Positions 1-8,700 of a stretch of DNA of 33,040 bases are shown here, in pieces. Positions within the stretch are counted from its first letter, which is position 1; each line of letters starts with the position of its first letter. Source of the stretch: Bacteroidales bacterium (GTDB lineage Bacteria; Bacteroidota; Bacteroidia; Bacteroidales; F082); contig JAFTXI010000058.1 of the NCBI GenBank assembly GCA_017461665.1, forward strand, positions 1 through 33,040, written 5' to 3'. The translations under genes and the position numbers were made by a program. The notes beneath the pieces were generated by a model that saw only the letters and a program-made list of their open reading frames with translations, was not told where the DNA came from and did not search any database.

Positions 1-687
1 ATCCAAATGACGGTAATATGCCGACAACTCGTCTTTGCTCATCAACGCCAACTCCAATTTCTTTCTCGCCTCATTCAAACCTGGTGCTGTGGACTCATTC
101 GTTATGTCGCCTGTGCTCAGATAATAAATCCATTCTTCTAATGGACTATTCGGTTCGCCTTTGAAATCGTTGACCTTCAAAATAAAATATTCGGGATATA
201 ACTCGCTCACAACATCGACATTGAACTTCTGTCGCTGGAATGGACTGAGATTCAAAACCTCGCCGGTGTTCACTCCCAAGAACTCAGTCTTGCCATGATA
301 GAGATAATCCTTGCCTTGACCCAAGTCGAAATAGACAATGTTGACGCTGTATATCTTCTTGATGTTTTGGTAACCCTCTCCTCTATTAATATATTCTGTC
401 ACCAATTTAGAAACACCGAATAACATTCTCTGGAAATAGGCGTACTCGTCGTTGTTTTGTACCTCGATGATAAACAGTTCGCCTTTGCTGTTCTCCGCAA
501 GAATATCGACTCTGTTGTATTTGTCGAACTCGTCTTCCTGGTTGCTCTCGCTTTCCAAGAGCCTGTTGATAGTGATTTGCTCTTTAAACAAGGTTGTTAG
601 GAGACCTTCTAATACTGCGTAATTGGCTTTATCGCGAAGCATGCGCTTCATAGCCCAGTCGAATCTAATGTATTTTTGTGTTTTCAT
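1..687 (-). CDS. Rpn/PD-(D/E)XK family nuclease (transposase-like), partial
   Basis: The frame opens at the ATG at 687 and stays open to the window edge, giving 229 residues of an incomplete protein; the C-terminus lies outside. It starts MKTQKYIRFDWAMKRMLRDK, the typical opening of the Rpn / PD-(D/E)XK 'nuclease family transposase' group common in Bacteroidota. The nuclease core is visible: D61 in NRVDIL, then E75-x-Q77 in FIIEVQ, the E-x-Q version of the motif. Later stretches (YFDLGQGKDYLYHG, ELYPEYFILKV) also fit this family. Relatives in Enterobacteria promote RecA-independent recombination through DNA cleavage; that this protein does so is inference. A -7 box at 713-720 supports the start. 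The gene stands alone on the minus strand next to glyQS. Confidence 0.85.
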   Translation of the reverse strand, partial: MKTQKYIRFDWAMKRMLRDKANYAVLEGLLTTLFKEQITINRLLESESNQEDEFDKYNRVDILAENSKGELFIIEVQNNDEYAYFQRMLFGVSKLVTEYINRGEGYQNIKKIYSVNIVYFDLGQGKDYLYHGKTEFLGVNTGEVLNLSPFQRQKFNVDVVSELYPEYFILKVNDFKGEPNSPLEEWIYYLSTGDITNESTAPGLNEARKKLELALMSKDELSAYYRHLD

Positions 688-994
688 AAAGTTTGAGTTT
701 AATGATTTCTTGCAAAGATAGTAATAATTAGGAATTATGAGTTAGGAATTAGGAATTATTTTTTTCTCGCGCAAAGGATTGATGAGGTCTCACGCAAAGA
801 CGCAAAGAAACGCAGAGAGTTAAAGTCTCCAAGTCTATGAGTCAATAAGTAGAGACGCACCAATGACACCTATAATATTAAACAATATGTCATTGATACG
901 TCTATGAGTCTATAAGTTTTGAAGTTCTGAAGGTTTTGAGGTTCTAAAAAAACTATAGAATTCTAGAGTTCTAAAATTCTATAGTTCTAAAATA
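688..994. repeat. Gene-free gap filled with three kinds of degenerate repeats
   Basis: This 307-bp gap holds no credible gene. It contains a TAGGAAT heptamer array at 726-759, an imperfect palindrome with AGAGACG and CGTCT ends at 849-903, repeated words like GTCTATGAGTC at 830-915, and repeats of TTCTAAAA/TTCTATAG at 940-993 ending at the glyQS stop codon. The same repeat types recur elsewhere in the window. Confidence 0.7.
713..720 (-). promoter_or_regulatory. Predicted -7 box for the Rpn-family gene
   Basis: On the minus strand this reads TATCTTTG, matching the Bacteroidota -7 consensus TAnnTTTG and followed by CA. It would place transcription start near 706, about 20 nt before the ATG at 687. 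A TAGGAAT heptamer array (726-759) covers the region where the -33 element should be. Confidence 0.55.
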
Positions 995-2515
995 TTATTT
1001 GCCGTTAACTTTCTTTCTGATGATATTGTAAAGTTCGTTGGCATTGACGCGTATTTGTTCCATAGTGTCGCGGTCGCGGACTGTCACTGTATTATCTTCC
1101 AATGTTTGGTTGTCGATAGTGACGCACAATGGAGTACCGATAGCATCTTGACGTCTGTAGCGTTTTCCGATGGAGTCTTTCTCTTCATATTGACACATGA
1201 AGTCAGGCATGAGTTCATTCATTATCTCGCGAGCTTTCTCCGGGAGTCCGTCTTTCTTGACGAGAGGGAGGATAGCTACCTTATAAGGAGCGAGGGCTGC
1301 TGGGAACTTCATCACCACGCGTTCAGAGCCGTCTTCAAGTTTCTCTTCTGTGTAAGCGTGGCTCAACATAGCGAGGAACATACGGTCCAAACCGATAGAT
1401 GTCTCAATGACGTATGGTATATAACTTTCGTTTGTCTCAGGGTCGAAGTATTGAAGTTTTTTACCGGAATACTTAGAGTGGCTGCCGAGGTCGAAGTCGG
1501 TACGGCTGTGGATACCTTCCAACTCTTTGAAGCCGAATGGGAATTCAAACTCGATGTCGGTTGCAGCGTTGGCGTAGTGAGCGAGTTTCTCATGATCGTG
1601 GTAGCGATATTTCTCAGCAGGGATGCCGAGTGAGAGGTGCCAGTTGAGGCGTTCTTCTTTCCAGCGTTTGAACCATTCCAGCTCGGTGCCAGGACGTACG
1701 AAGAACTGCATCTCCATCTGTTCAAACTCTCTCATTCTGAATATAAACTGACGAGCAACGATCTCGTTACGGAAAGCTTTACCTGTCTGAGCAATACCGA
1801 AAGGCACTTTCATTCTACCCGTCTTTTGTATGTTGAGATAGTTTACGAAGATACCTTGAGCTGTCTCAGGGCGTAAGTAAATCTCGTTGGCACCTTCAGC
1901 TACTGAACCCATCTGTGTAGCGAACATAAGATTAAACTGACGGACGTCGGTCCAGTTGCGTGAACCGGAGATAGGGCAAACGATGCCGAGGTCTTCGATG
2001 AGTTGTTTGATGCCTGCAAGGTCGTTAGCTTCCATGGCAGCATAAAGACGATGTCCTACTTCTTCAATCTCTTTCTTATAATCTAAAACGCGTGCATTAG
2101 TGCTGACGAATTGTTCTTTATCGAAAGCGTCGCCGAAACGTTTCTTGGCTTTCTCAACTTCCTTATTTATCTTCTCTTCTATCTTAGCGATATAGTCCTC
2201 GACGAGCACGTCGGCACGATAGCGTTTCTTACTGTCTTTATTGTCAATCATTGGGTCGTTGAAAGCATCGACGTGGCCGGAGGCTTTCCATACTGTAGGG
2301 TGCATAAAGATAGCTGCATCGACACCTACAATATTTTCGTGCATCTGCACCATAGCTTTCCACCAATATTGACGGATGTTGTTTTTAAGTTCGACGCCAT
2401 TCTGACCATAGTCGTAAACTGCAGAAAGTCCGTCGTAAATATCACTCGAAGGAAAAACAAAACCATATTCCTTAGCGTGAGATGTTATTTTCTTAAAAAA
2501 TTCTTCTTGATTCAT
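995..2515 (-). CDS. glyQS: Glycyl-tRNA synthetase, class II homodimer type
   Basis: This enzyme charges tRNA(Gly) with glycine in the cytoplasm. The 506-residue length fits the single-chain alpha2 type (archaeal/eukaryotic-like, also in Thermus and Bacteroidota), not the bacterial GlyQ+GlyS tetramer. Seen in the sequence: LRPETAQGIFVNY and GIAQTGKAFRNEI near residues 215-255 (motif 2 region), FRMREFEQMEMQFF just after, and ETSIGLDRMFLAML near 370-385 (motif 3), followed by an anticodon-binding domain from about 395 to the end (APYKVAILPLVKK). The CPISG stretch near residue 180 keeps only one cysteine of the zinc-knuckle CPxCG seen in some relatives. No clear -7 box was found upstream. A strongly word-repetitive sequence follows the stop codon. 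Confidence 0.97.
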   Translation of the reverse strand: MNQEEFFKKITSHAKEYGFVFPSSDIYDGLSAVYDYGQNGVELKNNIRQYWWKAMVQMHENIVGVDAAIFMHPTVWKASGHVDAFNDPMIDNKDSKKRYRADVLVEDYIAKIEEKINKEVEKAKKRFGDAFDKEQFVSTNARVLDYKKEIEEVGHRLYAAMEANDLAGIKQLIEDLGIVCPISGSRNWTDVRQFNLMFATQMGSVAEGANEIYLRPETAQGIFVNYLNIQKTGRMKVPFGIAQTGKAFRNEIVARQFIFRMREFEQMEMQFFVRPGTELEWFKRWKEERLNWHLSLGIPAEKYRYHDHEKLAHYANAATDIEFEFPFGFKELEGIHSRTDFDLGSHSKYSGKKLQYFDPETNESYIPYVIETSIGLDRMFLAMLSHAYTEEKLEDGSERVVMKFPAALAPYKVAILPLVKKDGLPEKAREIMNELMPDFMCQYEEKDSIGKRYRRQDAIGTPLCVTIDNQTLEDNTVTVRDRDTMEQIRVNANELYNIIRKKVNGK

Positions 2516-2544
2516 ATTATTTGTTTTTATTAATTGATAAGGTT

Positions 2545-2623
2545 TGTTAGTAATGGAGTGATGAAGTGATAAAGTAAGGTAGTGAGTGCTTCATCACTGC
2601 ATTTCTTCACAACTTCACAACTA
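2545..2623. repeat. Degenerate repeat between queA and glyQS
   Basis: This gap is built from related words (GAGTGATGAAGTGATAAAG, GTGAGTGCTTCATCACTGC, TTCTTCACAACTTCACAACT). GTGATGAAG and CTTCATCAC are inverted copies that could pair as a hairpin in the transcript. It lies just downstream of the queA stop codon. No gene is visible. Confidence 0.5.
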
Positions 2624-3673
2624 TTACAAAATGAGCATCGCGTCGCCGTATGTGAAGAAGCGATATTTTTCTTCGACAGCCACTTTATAAGCTTTCATCA
2701 GGAGTTCGTAGCCAGCGAATGCTGCCACTTCCATCATCATCGGTGATTTTGGAAGGTGGAAGTTGGTGATGAGAGCGTCGGCTGTGTTAAAGTCGTAATG
2801 AGGGAAGATGAACTTATTGGTCCAACCTTTGAACGGATTGACTTGTCCTGTGATTGCCACGGCTGTCTCGAGGGCCTTAAGAGATGTTGTTCCCACTGCG
2901 AATATCTTATTTTTTTCAGCCTTAGCATTGTTGATGATGTCGCAGGCCTCTTGTGTTATCTCCATTTCTTCGGAATCGGTTTTATGTTTGGTAAGGTCTT
3001 CCACTTCGATATCACGGAAGTTACCTACGCCGGTGTGGAGTGTAAGTTCCGCGAACACTACATCGCGGAGTTCTAAATGTTTCATGAGCGACTTACTGAA
3101 GTGCATACCTGCTGTTGGAGCAGCTACAGCGCCTTCGTGTTTAGCAAAGACAGTCTGATAATTTTCGGCGTCTTCTGGTTCTACTGGGCGAGCAATCTCT
3201 GGTGGTAATGGAGTGTTGCCGAGGTCGGTGATTGTCTTTTTAAATTCCTCTGGAGTGCCATCGAACAAAAAACGCAAAGTCCTTCCGCGTGAAGTGGTAT
3301 TGTCGATAACTTCAGCAACGAGTTCGTCGTTTTCACCGAAATAGAGTTTGTTGCCTATACGAATCTTACGAGCAGGATCGACGAGTACGTCCCAGAGGCG
3401 ACTTTCATGATTCAATTCGCGAAGAAGCATAACTTCAATCTTAGCACCTGTCTTTTCTTTTTCGCCATAGAGACGAGCCGGAAAAACTTTTGTGTTGTTA
3501 AGAACGAAGACATCTCCGGCGTTGACATAGTTTAAAATATCTTTGAAAATGCAATGTTCGATGGAACCATCTTTACGGTTTACGACCATCAAACGAGCTT
3601 CATCTCTGTTTTTTGCTGGATAAGAAGCAATGAGATTTCCTGGAAGGTTAAATTTAAATTGTGATAATTTCAT
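2624..3673 (-). CDS. queA: S-adenosylmethionine:tRNA ribosyltransferase-isomerase QueA
   Basis: QueA moves and isomerises the ribosyl group of S-adenosylmethionine onto preQ1 at the wobble position of GUN-anticodon tRNAs, giving epoxyqueuosine, the penultimate step of queuosine synthesis. The 349 residues match the usual length. Family signatures are clear: [20 protein letters not shown] at the N-terminus, [27 protein letters not shown] near the middle, [14 protein letters not shown], and a C-terminal [20 protein letters not shown]. The start is supported by a -7 box at 3708-3715. No other queuosine genes are in the window; glyQS lies 108 bp downstream on the same strand. Confidence 0.97.
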   Translation of the reverse strand: MKLSQFKFNLPGNLIASYPAKNRDEARLMVVNRKDGSIEHCIFKDILNYVNAGDVFVLNNTKVFPARLYGEKEKTGAKIEVMLLRELNHESRLWDVLVDPARKIRIGNKLYFGENDELVAEVIDNTTSRGRTLRFLFDGTPEEFKKTITDLGNTPLPPEIARPVEPEDAENYQTVFAKHEGAVAAPTAGMHFSKSLMKHLELRDVVFAELTLHTGVGNFRDIEVEDLTKHKTDSEEMEITQEACDIINNAKAEKNKIFAVGTTSLKALETAVAITGQVNPFKGWTNKFIFPHYDFNTADALITNFHLPKSPMMMEVAAFAGYELLMKAYKVAVEEKYRFFTYGDAMLIL

Positions 3674-3707
3674 CTATATAGATTTTATATTATTTTCGAG
3701 AAAGTGA

Positions 3708-3715
3708 CAAATATA
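3708..3715 (-). promoter_or_regulatory. Predicted -7 box for queA
   Basis: Minus-strand TATATTTG matches TAnnTTTG. Predicted start of transcription is near 3701, about 28 nt before the queA ATG at 3673. Confidence 0.5.
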
Positions 3716-3796
3716 ATACAAGAATGAAATTTTGTCAAGAGATTTTTTAAAAAAAATTAAGAAATATTCTCGTATATAATTAAAATCATAACAGAT

Positions 3797-3852
3797 GAGA
3801 CGCATCAATTACATCTCTTTTATATTTTTAGGTGTAATTGGTACGTCTCTAC
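3797..3852. repeat. Imperfect palindrome with GAGACG/CGTCTC ends
   Basis: The left arm (3797-3816) and right arm (about 3830-3849) are inverted copies differing at about three of twenty positions, separated by an AT-rich loop. It resembles the element at 849-903 in arm sequence (GAGACGCA-C/T-CAAT), so both belong to one family. A second short inverted repeat (GACAC/GTGTC, 3855-3871) follows. It is too small to encode anything. Confidence 0.6.
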
Positions 3853-3880
3853 TGGACACATTCAAAGTGTCTCTACAATC

Positions 3881-3920
3881 ATTCCTAATTCCTAACTCCT
3901 AATTCCTAATTCCTAATTAA
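3881..3920. repeat. ATTCCTA heptamer array overlapping the EIIC stop codon
   Basis: Five consecutive heptamers (ATTCCTA, one copy ACTCCTA) run from 3881 and continue into ATTAA. On the minus strand the units read TAGGAAT. The array includes the last codons and the TAG stop (3906-3908) of the neighbouring membrane-protein gene, so the repeat defines that gene's C-terminus. Confidence 0.75.
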
Positions 3921-4919
3921 TAAGTCGTTCTCTTTAATCCAATTCAGTTTCCTGAATATCTCGCCAAATATCCAAGTCAATATTGCAGGAAGCACAAAAC
4001 ATATTAACAATATTCCAATCCACATTTTTGTTCCGCCGTCGGGCATTGCTGTTATCACACCGAGAGGACCGACAAGTCCGCAGGTTCCCATGCCGGCGCC
4101 GATAGGCACGTTTTCCATTTGGAAGATACATGTCGCGATTGGACCTGTGATGGCTGACGTCAATGTTGGAGGAATCCATATCAAAGGATTTTTTATGATG
4201 TTAGGCATCTGCAGCATCGAAGTCCCTATTCCTTGAGATATGATGCCGCTCCAACGGTTTTCTTTAAACGACATAACAGCGAAGCCTACCATCTGAGCGC
4301 AGCATCCTGCTGTGGCGGCTCCGGCGGCTATTCCTGAGAGGCCGATGGCGATACATAAGGCAGCGCTACTGATGGGAAGCGTCAAGGCGATTCCTACAGA
4401 GACTGACACTACTATTCCCATGATGAAAGGTCTCATCTCAGTAGCGTTTTCTATAAATCTGCCGAAGGCTTCCATGAAGGCGTTGATACCGGGACCGACG
4501 AACATCGCGAGGAGGACGCCGCTTATTATCACGACAGACGGTGTGACGAGGATGTCGATTTTTGTTTCTTTGGATACTAACTTGCCGAGTTCGGTACTTA
4601 TCACAGCAGCGACGTAAGCTCCAACGGGACCTCCGAGTGCATTACCGGCGATGCCACATACTGTTGAAGAGAACAATACAAGAGAAGGCGCATGTAGCGA
4701 ATATGCAATGGCGACACCTATGGCGGCACCGGTAGCCTGCTTGGCATATTTCGCTATCTCAATCAAAATAGGAATATTCAACTTGTCACCTAAAGTGGTG
4801 AAGATTGTTCCTATTAGTAACGAAGAGAAGAGACCAAAAGCCATTGCTCCGAGAGCATCGAGAAAGTAAGCCTTCGCACTTATTTCTATTTCTTTCTTTT
4901 TAAGGAAATCTTTAATCAT
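3906..4919 (-). CDS. PTS EIIC-like integral membrane protein
   Basis: A 337-residue, very hydrophobic protein with roughly eight to ten membrane segments and conserved glycine-rich loops (GNALGGPVGAYVAA, FVGPGINAFME, MGTCGLVGPLGVITAMPDGG). This pattern fits the PTS_EIIC_2 family of putative sugar-transporting EIIC proteins. Classical EIIC partners (EIIA, EIIB, HPr) are not in the window, so phosphorylation-coupled transport is unproven and the substrate unknown. The start MIKDFLKKKEIEISAKAYFL gives a short cytoplasmic N-terminus before the first helix. The last residues (IRN) and the stop come from a heptamer repeat, so the native tail may have been replaced. DUF3109 lies 73 bp upstream on the same strand. 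Confidence 0.8.
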   Translation of the reverse strand: MIKDFLKKKEIEISAKAYFLDALGAMAFGLFSSLLIGTIFTTLGDKLNIPILIEIAKYAKQATGAAIGVAIAYSLHAPSLVLFSSTVCGIAGNALGGPVGAYVAAVISTELGKLVSKETKIDILVTPSVVIISGVLLAMFVGPGINAFMEAFGRFIENATEMRPFIMGIVVSVSVGIALTLPISSAALCIAIGLSGIAAGAATAGCCAQMVGFAVMSFKENRWSGIISQGIGTSMLQMPNIIKNPLIWIPPTLTSAITGPIATCIFQMENVPIGAGMGTCGLVGPLGVITAMPDGGTKMWIGILLICFVLPAILTWIFGEIFRKLNWIKENDLLIRN

Positions 4920-4936
4920 AACTATATTTAATTAAT

Positions 4937-4995
4937 GAGACGTGTCTCTACTGAACGCAACAATGTGCCATTTGGAGGTATGCGATACGTCCCTA
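4937..4995. repeat. GAGACG-type repeat element overlapping the DUF3109 stop codon
   Basis: This stretch starts with the small palindrome GAGACGTGTCTC (4937-4948) and ends with ATACGTCCCTAC, echoing the arms of the elements at 849-903 and 3797-3852. It fills nearly the whole gap between two same-strand genes. The TAG stop of the DUF3109 gene (4993-4995) lies at its edge. Confidence 0.5.
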
Positions 4996-5553
4996 CATTC
5001 CTAATTGTTTAACAAATCTCTCATACCAATCTTCGCCGAAACGACGTATCATAGAACCTTTTAAAAATTTATATAAAGGTATGCCTTCTTTTTCGCCTTT
5101 ACGTTTGGCTGGCACACATACGCTCCACTCATGATAATTGACATAGATAAAGCCGTTTTTCTCTTCTAAGCGGATCGGATAAAGATGGCAGCTTATAGGT
5201 TTCCAGAAATCTATCTTACCTTCGAGATAGGCTTTCTCAATAGCACATAAAGCCGTGCCGTTTTCATGGAAATAGACGAAAGCACATTCTTCGTCATTGA
5301 TGAGACGTGTGACGAGAGCACCTTTTTCGTCATAGTCGTAAACGTCGTCATTCTCGATGGCTTCAATACCTTCGGGACGCATATAAGGCTTAATCTCTTC
5401 AAGGTATTCTTCTATCAAACCGACCTCATCAGGTTCTAAAGGAGCGCCTGCATCGCCGGCAATACAACATTCACCTTTACATCTCGCGAGATGACAGCAA
5501 AAACGAGCGTTAATGAACTCGTCAGAGACTATAACGTTATCAACTATTATCAT
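4993..5553 (-). CDS. DUF3109 family cysteine-cluster protein
   Basis: A 186-residue soluble protein matching the DUF3109 family of Bacteroidota, whose function is not established. It has nine cysteines: C19, C20, C25, C29 and C30 in RFCCHLARCKGECCIAGDAG, then C90, C103, C122 (PISCHLYPIR) and C146. The spacing resembles YkgJ-like cysteine clusters, so metal or iron-sulfur binding is likely (inference). The start is supported by a perfect -7 box about 37 nt upstream (5591-5598) and by an AAAGAGG ribosome-binding-like stretch, unusual for this genome. The last residues (QLGM) and the stop fall in a partial heptamer repeat followed by the GAGACG-type element. Confidence 0.88.
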   Translation of the reverse strand: MIIVDNVIVSDEFINARFCCHLARCKGECCIAGDAGAPLEPDEVGLIEEYLEEIKPYMRPEGIEAIENDDVYDYDEKGALVTRLINDEECAFVYFHENGTALCAIEKAYLEGKIDFWKPISCHLYPIRLEEKNGFIYVNYHEWSVCVPAKRKGEKEGIPLYKFLKGSMIRRFGEDWYERFVKQLGM

Positions 5554-5590
5554 AAAAATCCTCTTTAAAATTCATTCCGAGTTGAGAGTG

Positions 5591-5598
5591 CAAAATTA
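5591..5598 (-). promoter_or_regulatory. Predicted -7 box for the DUF3109 gene
   Basis: Minus-strand TAATTTTG matches TAnnTTTG and is followed by CA. Predicted start near 5584, about 31 nt before the ATG at 5553. Confidence 0.5.
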
Positions 5599-5673
5599 CA
5601 TCTTTTCGAGGATAAAACGATATGTTTTTGGATTAAAGTTTAAGTTTTGACACAGACTTTTTCTGATTGTTCA

Positions 5674-5707
5674 TAAAAAAAGAGAGGCCGTCATTTCTGA
5701 CAGCCTC
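5674..5707 (-). terminator. Rho-independent terminator of the giant T9SS gene
   Basis: On the minus strand the transcript reads GAGGCTGTCA, loop GAAA, TGACGGCCTC, then a run of T. The ten-base stem has a single G-U pair, a GNRA tetraloop and a U-tract. It lies 40 nt past the stop codon of the 2698-residue gene. Confidence 0.88.
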
Positions 5708-5713
5708 CCCTAA

Positions 5714-5748
5714 CATTCTAAAATTTTAAAATTCTATAATTCTAAAAT
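5714..5748. repeat. Low-complexity TTCTAAAATT words after the giant gene
   Basis: Repeated TTCTAAAATT / TTCTATAATT words occupy the space between the giant gene's stop codon and its terminator. The same vocabulary occurs at 940-993 next to the glyQS stop. Confidence 0.5.
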
Positions 5749-8700
5749 TTATTTTACAACTGTTACGCGTTCGACTGCTACGCCGTTTTCTGTTACGATA
5801 CGTACCATGTAAACGCCACCTTCATATTGTGACATGTTGATAATCTTGTTATCTGTATTAACTTCTTGGTCATACATAACTTGTCCCAATGCGTTGGTGA
5901 TAACGATTCTTGTGATACCTTCAGCTGAGATATTCAAATCACCTTGTGTTGGATTTGGATATACCATCATGCCATTTACACCGTTTTCATCGATTGCTGT
6001 AACATCAACGATTACGTAATCTTGACCAGAATTACCGTAAGCAGATGCTGGATCTGATTCACATTCGGCATCGTTAAGAGCATCTACGTAAACAGCTCTT
6101 ACTTGATAGTAGTAAGTACCTGCTTCTACTTCATCGAAGTAAGAACCTGTTGTGCTTTCACCGATTAATTCGTAGTTGCTATCGTTAGTTCCGCGGTAGA
6201 TGTTATAGTGGTCAAAAGCAGGAGCTTTAACATCCATATTAGCTTTAACCAATTCTCCGCCTGTAGCGATATTAACGAATTCGATTGGTTCGTCTGATAC
6301 TGTTTCAGATTTAGCGAGACCTGCGTAAGCACGGATCATCCATGTAACAGGTGAACCTAAAGCGCCAGGTGAAGCGATGTCCATCCATGTAGTACCATCT
6401 AATGAGCACCAGCTACCGTTAGCGTCACCAGTGAAGTTACATTGTGATGCTGGATATGTTGTTGGGTTACATCCGAATACCACCCAGAGGTTTTGTGTTG
6501 GGTCGATAGCTACAGGAGTATCCAATTCAAATTTAGCGAAATCTTGAATAGCTGTACATACGTAATCTTGTGAATATACCAATGTACCAGGAGCTGAATC
6601 GCCACCTTTGTAGATATGGAACTGACCAGTGTGAGCCAAGCAGTCGAATACAGACACCTTAGTGAGAGATTTACCTTCGTATGATGTGAGTGATGCAGCT
6701 GGGAACATGATACCCCAGTAGAATGAGCCGCCACCTGTACCGATAGCATCTACCATCATGCCATCATCATAGTATAACCAAGATGCTGGGTCTTCGTATG
6801 GCCACATCAATTCTGCTCCGAATGAACCATCGTTATTATATTTATATTGACCGAAGAGGTCTTTAGGAGCAACGCATGGCATGTTGTAAGTTGTTTCTGT
6901 GCATTTTGCTTCAGACATTGCATAGTATGTTGAATCTAATTCACCACCATAAACAACTTGTACGCAGTATTCATCGCCTCTGATACCTTTTGAGTCTGTG
7001 TATGTTTCACCTGCTACTGGAGTCTTAGTGATGAGTTCACCGTTACGATAGATCATAACGCCGAGTACTTCAGCTATAGCTGGCAATGGTTCTTCTACTT
7101 CTTCTTGTACTTCGAAGTAACCGCGAATCATCCATGTTGCATCGAGTCCAGCGCCAGTCAATACGTCGAACCAGCCATCGCTTGCTAAATAGATCCAGCG
7201 TCCGTCAGCATCGCCTGTATTTGCGCATTGTGCTGCTGGATAGTTGGTACCGTCATCGGTATTGAAGACGATCCATACGTTTTGACCTTCTGGGTCGATA
7301 GCTTCTGACAATTGAATTTCTACGAAGTCGTTAGCACCTGTGAAGGTATAAGTTTGGTTGAGCACTGATGCGCCTGGTTCGCTGTCGCCACCTAAGCAGA
7401 TGTCGAATGTACCGCTTGTAGCTACTCTGTCGAATGCAGCAATCTTTGTCAATGAACCGAGAGCTTCGATGTCAGCAGCGCGGAGTTTAATACCCCAGCT
7501 GAATGTTTGTGGGCCACCGATACCATCTACCATAACACCATCATCGTAGTATGCCCATGTACCTTCAGAATCTCTTGAACCTGGGAATATACATACATCG
7601 TCGATGTTAAGTCTGAATTCGTCATAGCAGTTAAAGTGACGGATTGCTACATAAATTTCTTGACCAGCATATTCGCTTAAATCAACTACATATTCAGTCC
7701 AAGCTGTGCCGCGTGAATTTTTAGCGCCGCGTTTTGCTACATTACCTTTTTCACCTTCTATAGTCCATTCTACAATTGTTGTATATGCCGAAGCAACTGA
7801 ATAGTTAGTTGTTGAAACAACAACTCCGAAGTGTTCTTCTGGATAGTTTTCATCTTGAGCACGAGCCATGAAGTAGAGTTTAGATCCTTCTGTAACAGCA
7901 ATCTTATTAGGGATGACCAAGTAGTTGTCTGGTTCGAGAGCACCAGCACCTTCTTGGTTGTAATATGATTCTGAATACATACAGTTAGTTCCGCTATAAG
8001 CTTCTACATCTTCATAGTCTGTTGAATATACCCAGTTGAAGCCGTCGCCATCAGCGTCGATCATTGGCCAGCCTTCATAACCTGATTCGAAGTCTGTATA
8101 GAATGAGTTAACTACTTCGAGTTCTACTTCTTCAATGATAGTATCGTTTTCGATGATAGTATCGTTTTCTTCGTAGATAACAGGTAATGTCCATGTCAAG
8201 ACAGCTTCATCGTTGATGATTTCTGATTTGAGATTTACAACTGGTGAGAAGAGATCTTGTGGAGCCTTTGTCCATGTGTATGACATTTCTTCACTATCTT
8301 GTAATGTGTAAGAAGCGATAACTGTTGTTGTGTATTCTGTACCGTCAACTAAGTTTTCATGTTGATAGTAAGGAACTGTCAAGCCTTCTACTTCAACAAC
8401 GCCATCTAACATAACTGTATAGCCTTCCAAAGCTCTATTGTCTTTACCTTCATTTGTCAATACGACATCGTCAACTAAGAGGATAAACATATCGGAAACG
8501 TTGAAGTGACGAATAGCGATATAAACTTCTTGACCTGCATAATCACTCAAATCAACTGAATATTGTACCCATGCTGCTTGTTCTTTAGAGCCACCTCTTA
8601 CAGCTGATTTTTCTGTTGTTGCACCTTTTGAACCATAGGTCCATTCTGCAATTGTAGTGAAATCTGCTGCTGATGTGTTACCTGCTGTTGAAACAGCTAC

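Noticed and set aside
1055-1633. Long open frame on the plus strand antisense to glyQS
   Set aside because: Its residues have no family resemblance, and it lies wholly inside a well-conserved gene on the other strand.
3674-3796. Riboswitch or other structured leader ahead of queA
   Set aside because: The predicted leader is only about 28 nt, too short for a known preQ1 or SAM riboswitch.
3881-3920. Heptamer arrays as a possible CRISPR
   Set aside because: The units are contiguous 7-mers with no unique spacers, and no cas genes are present.
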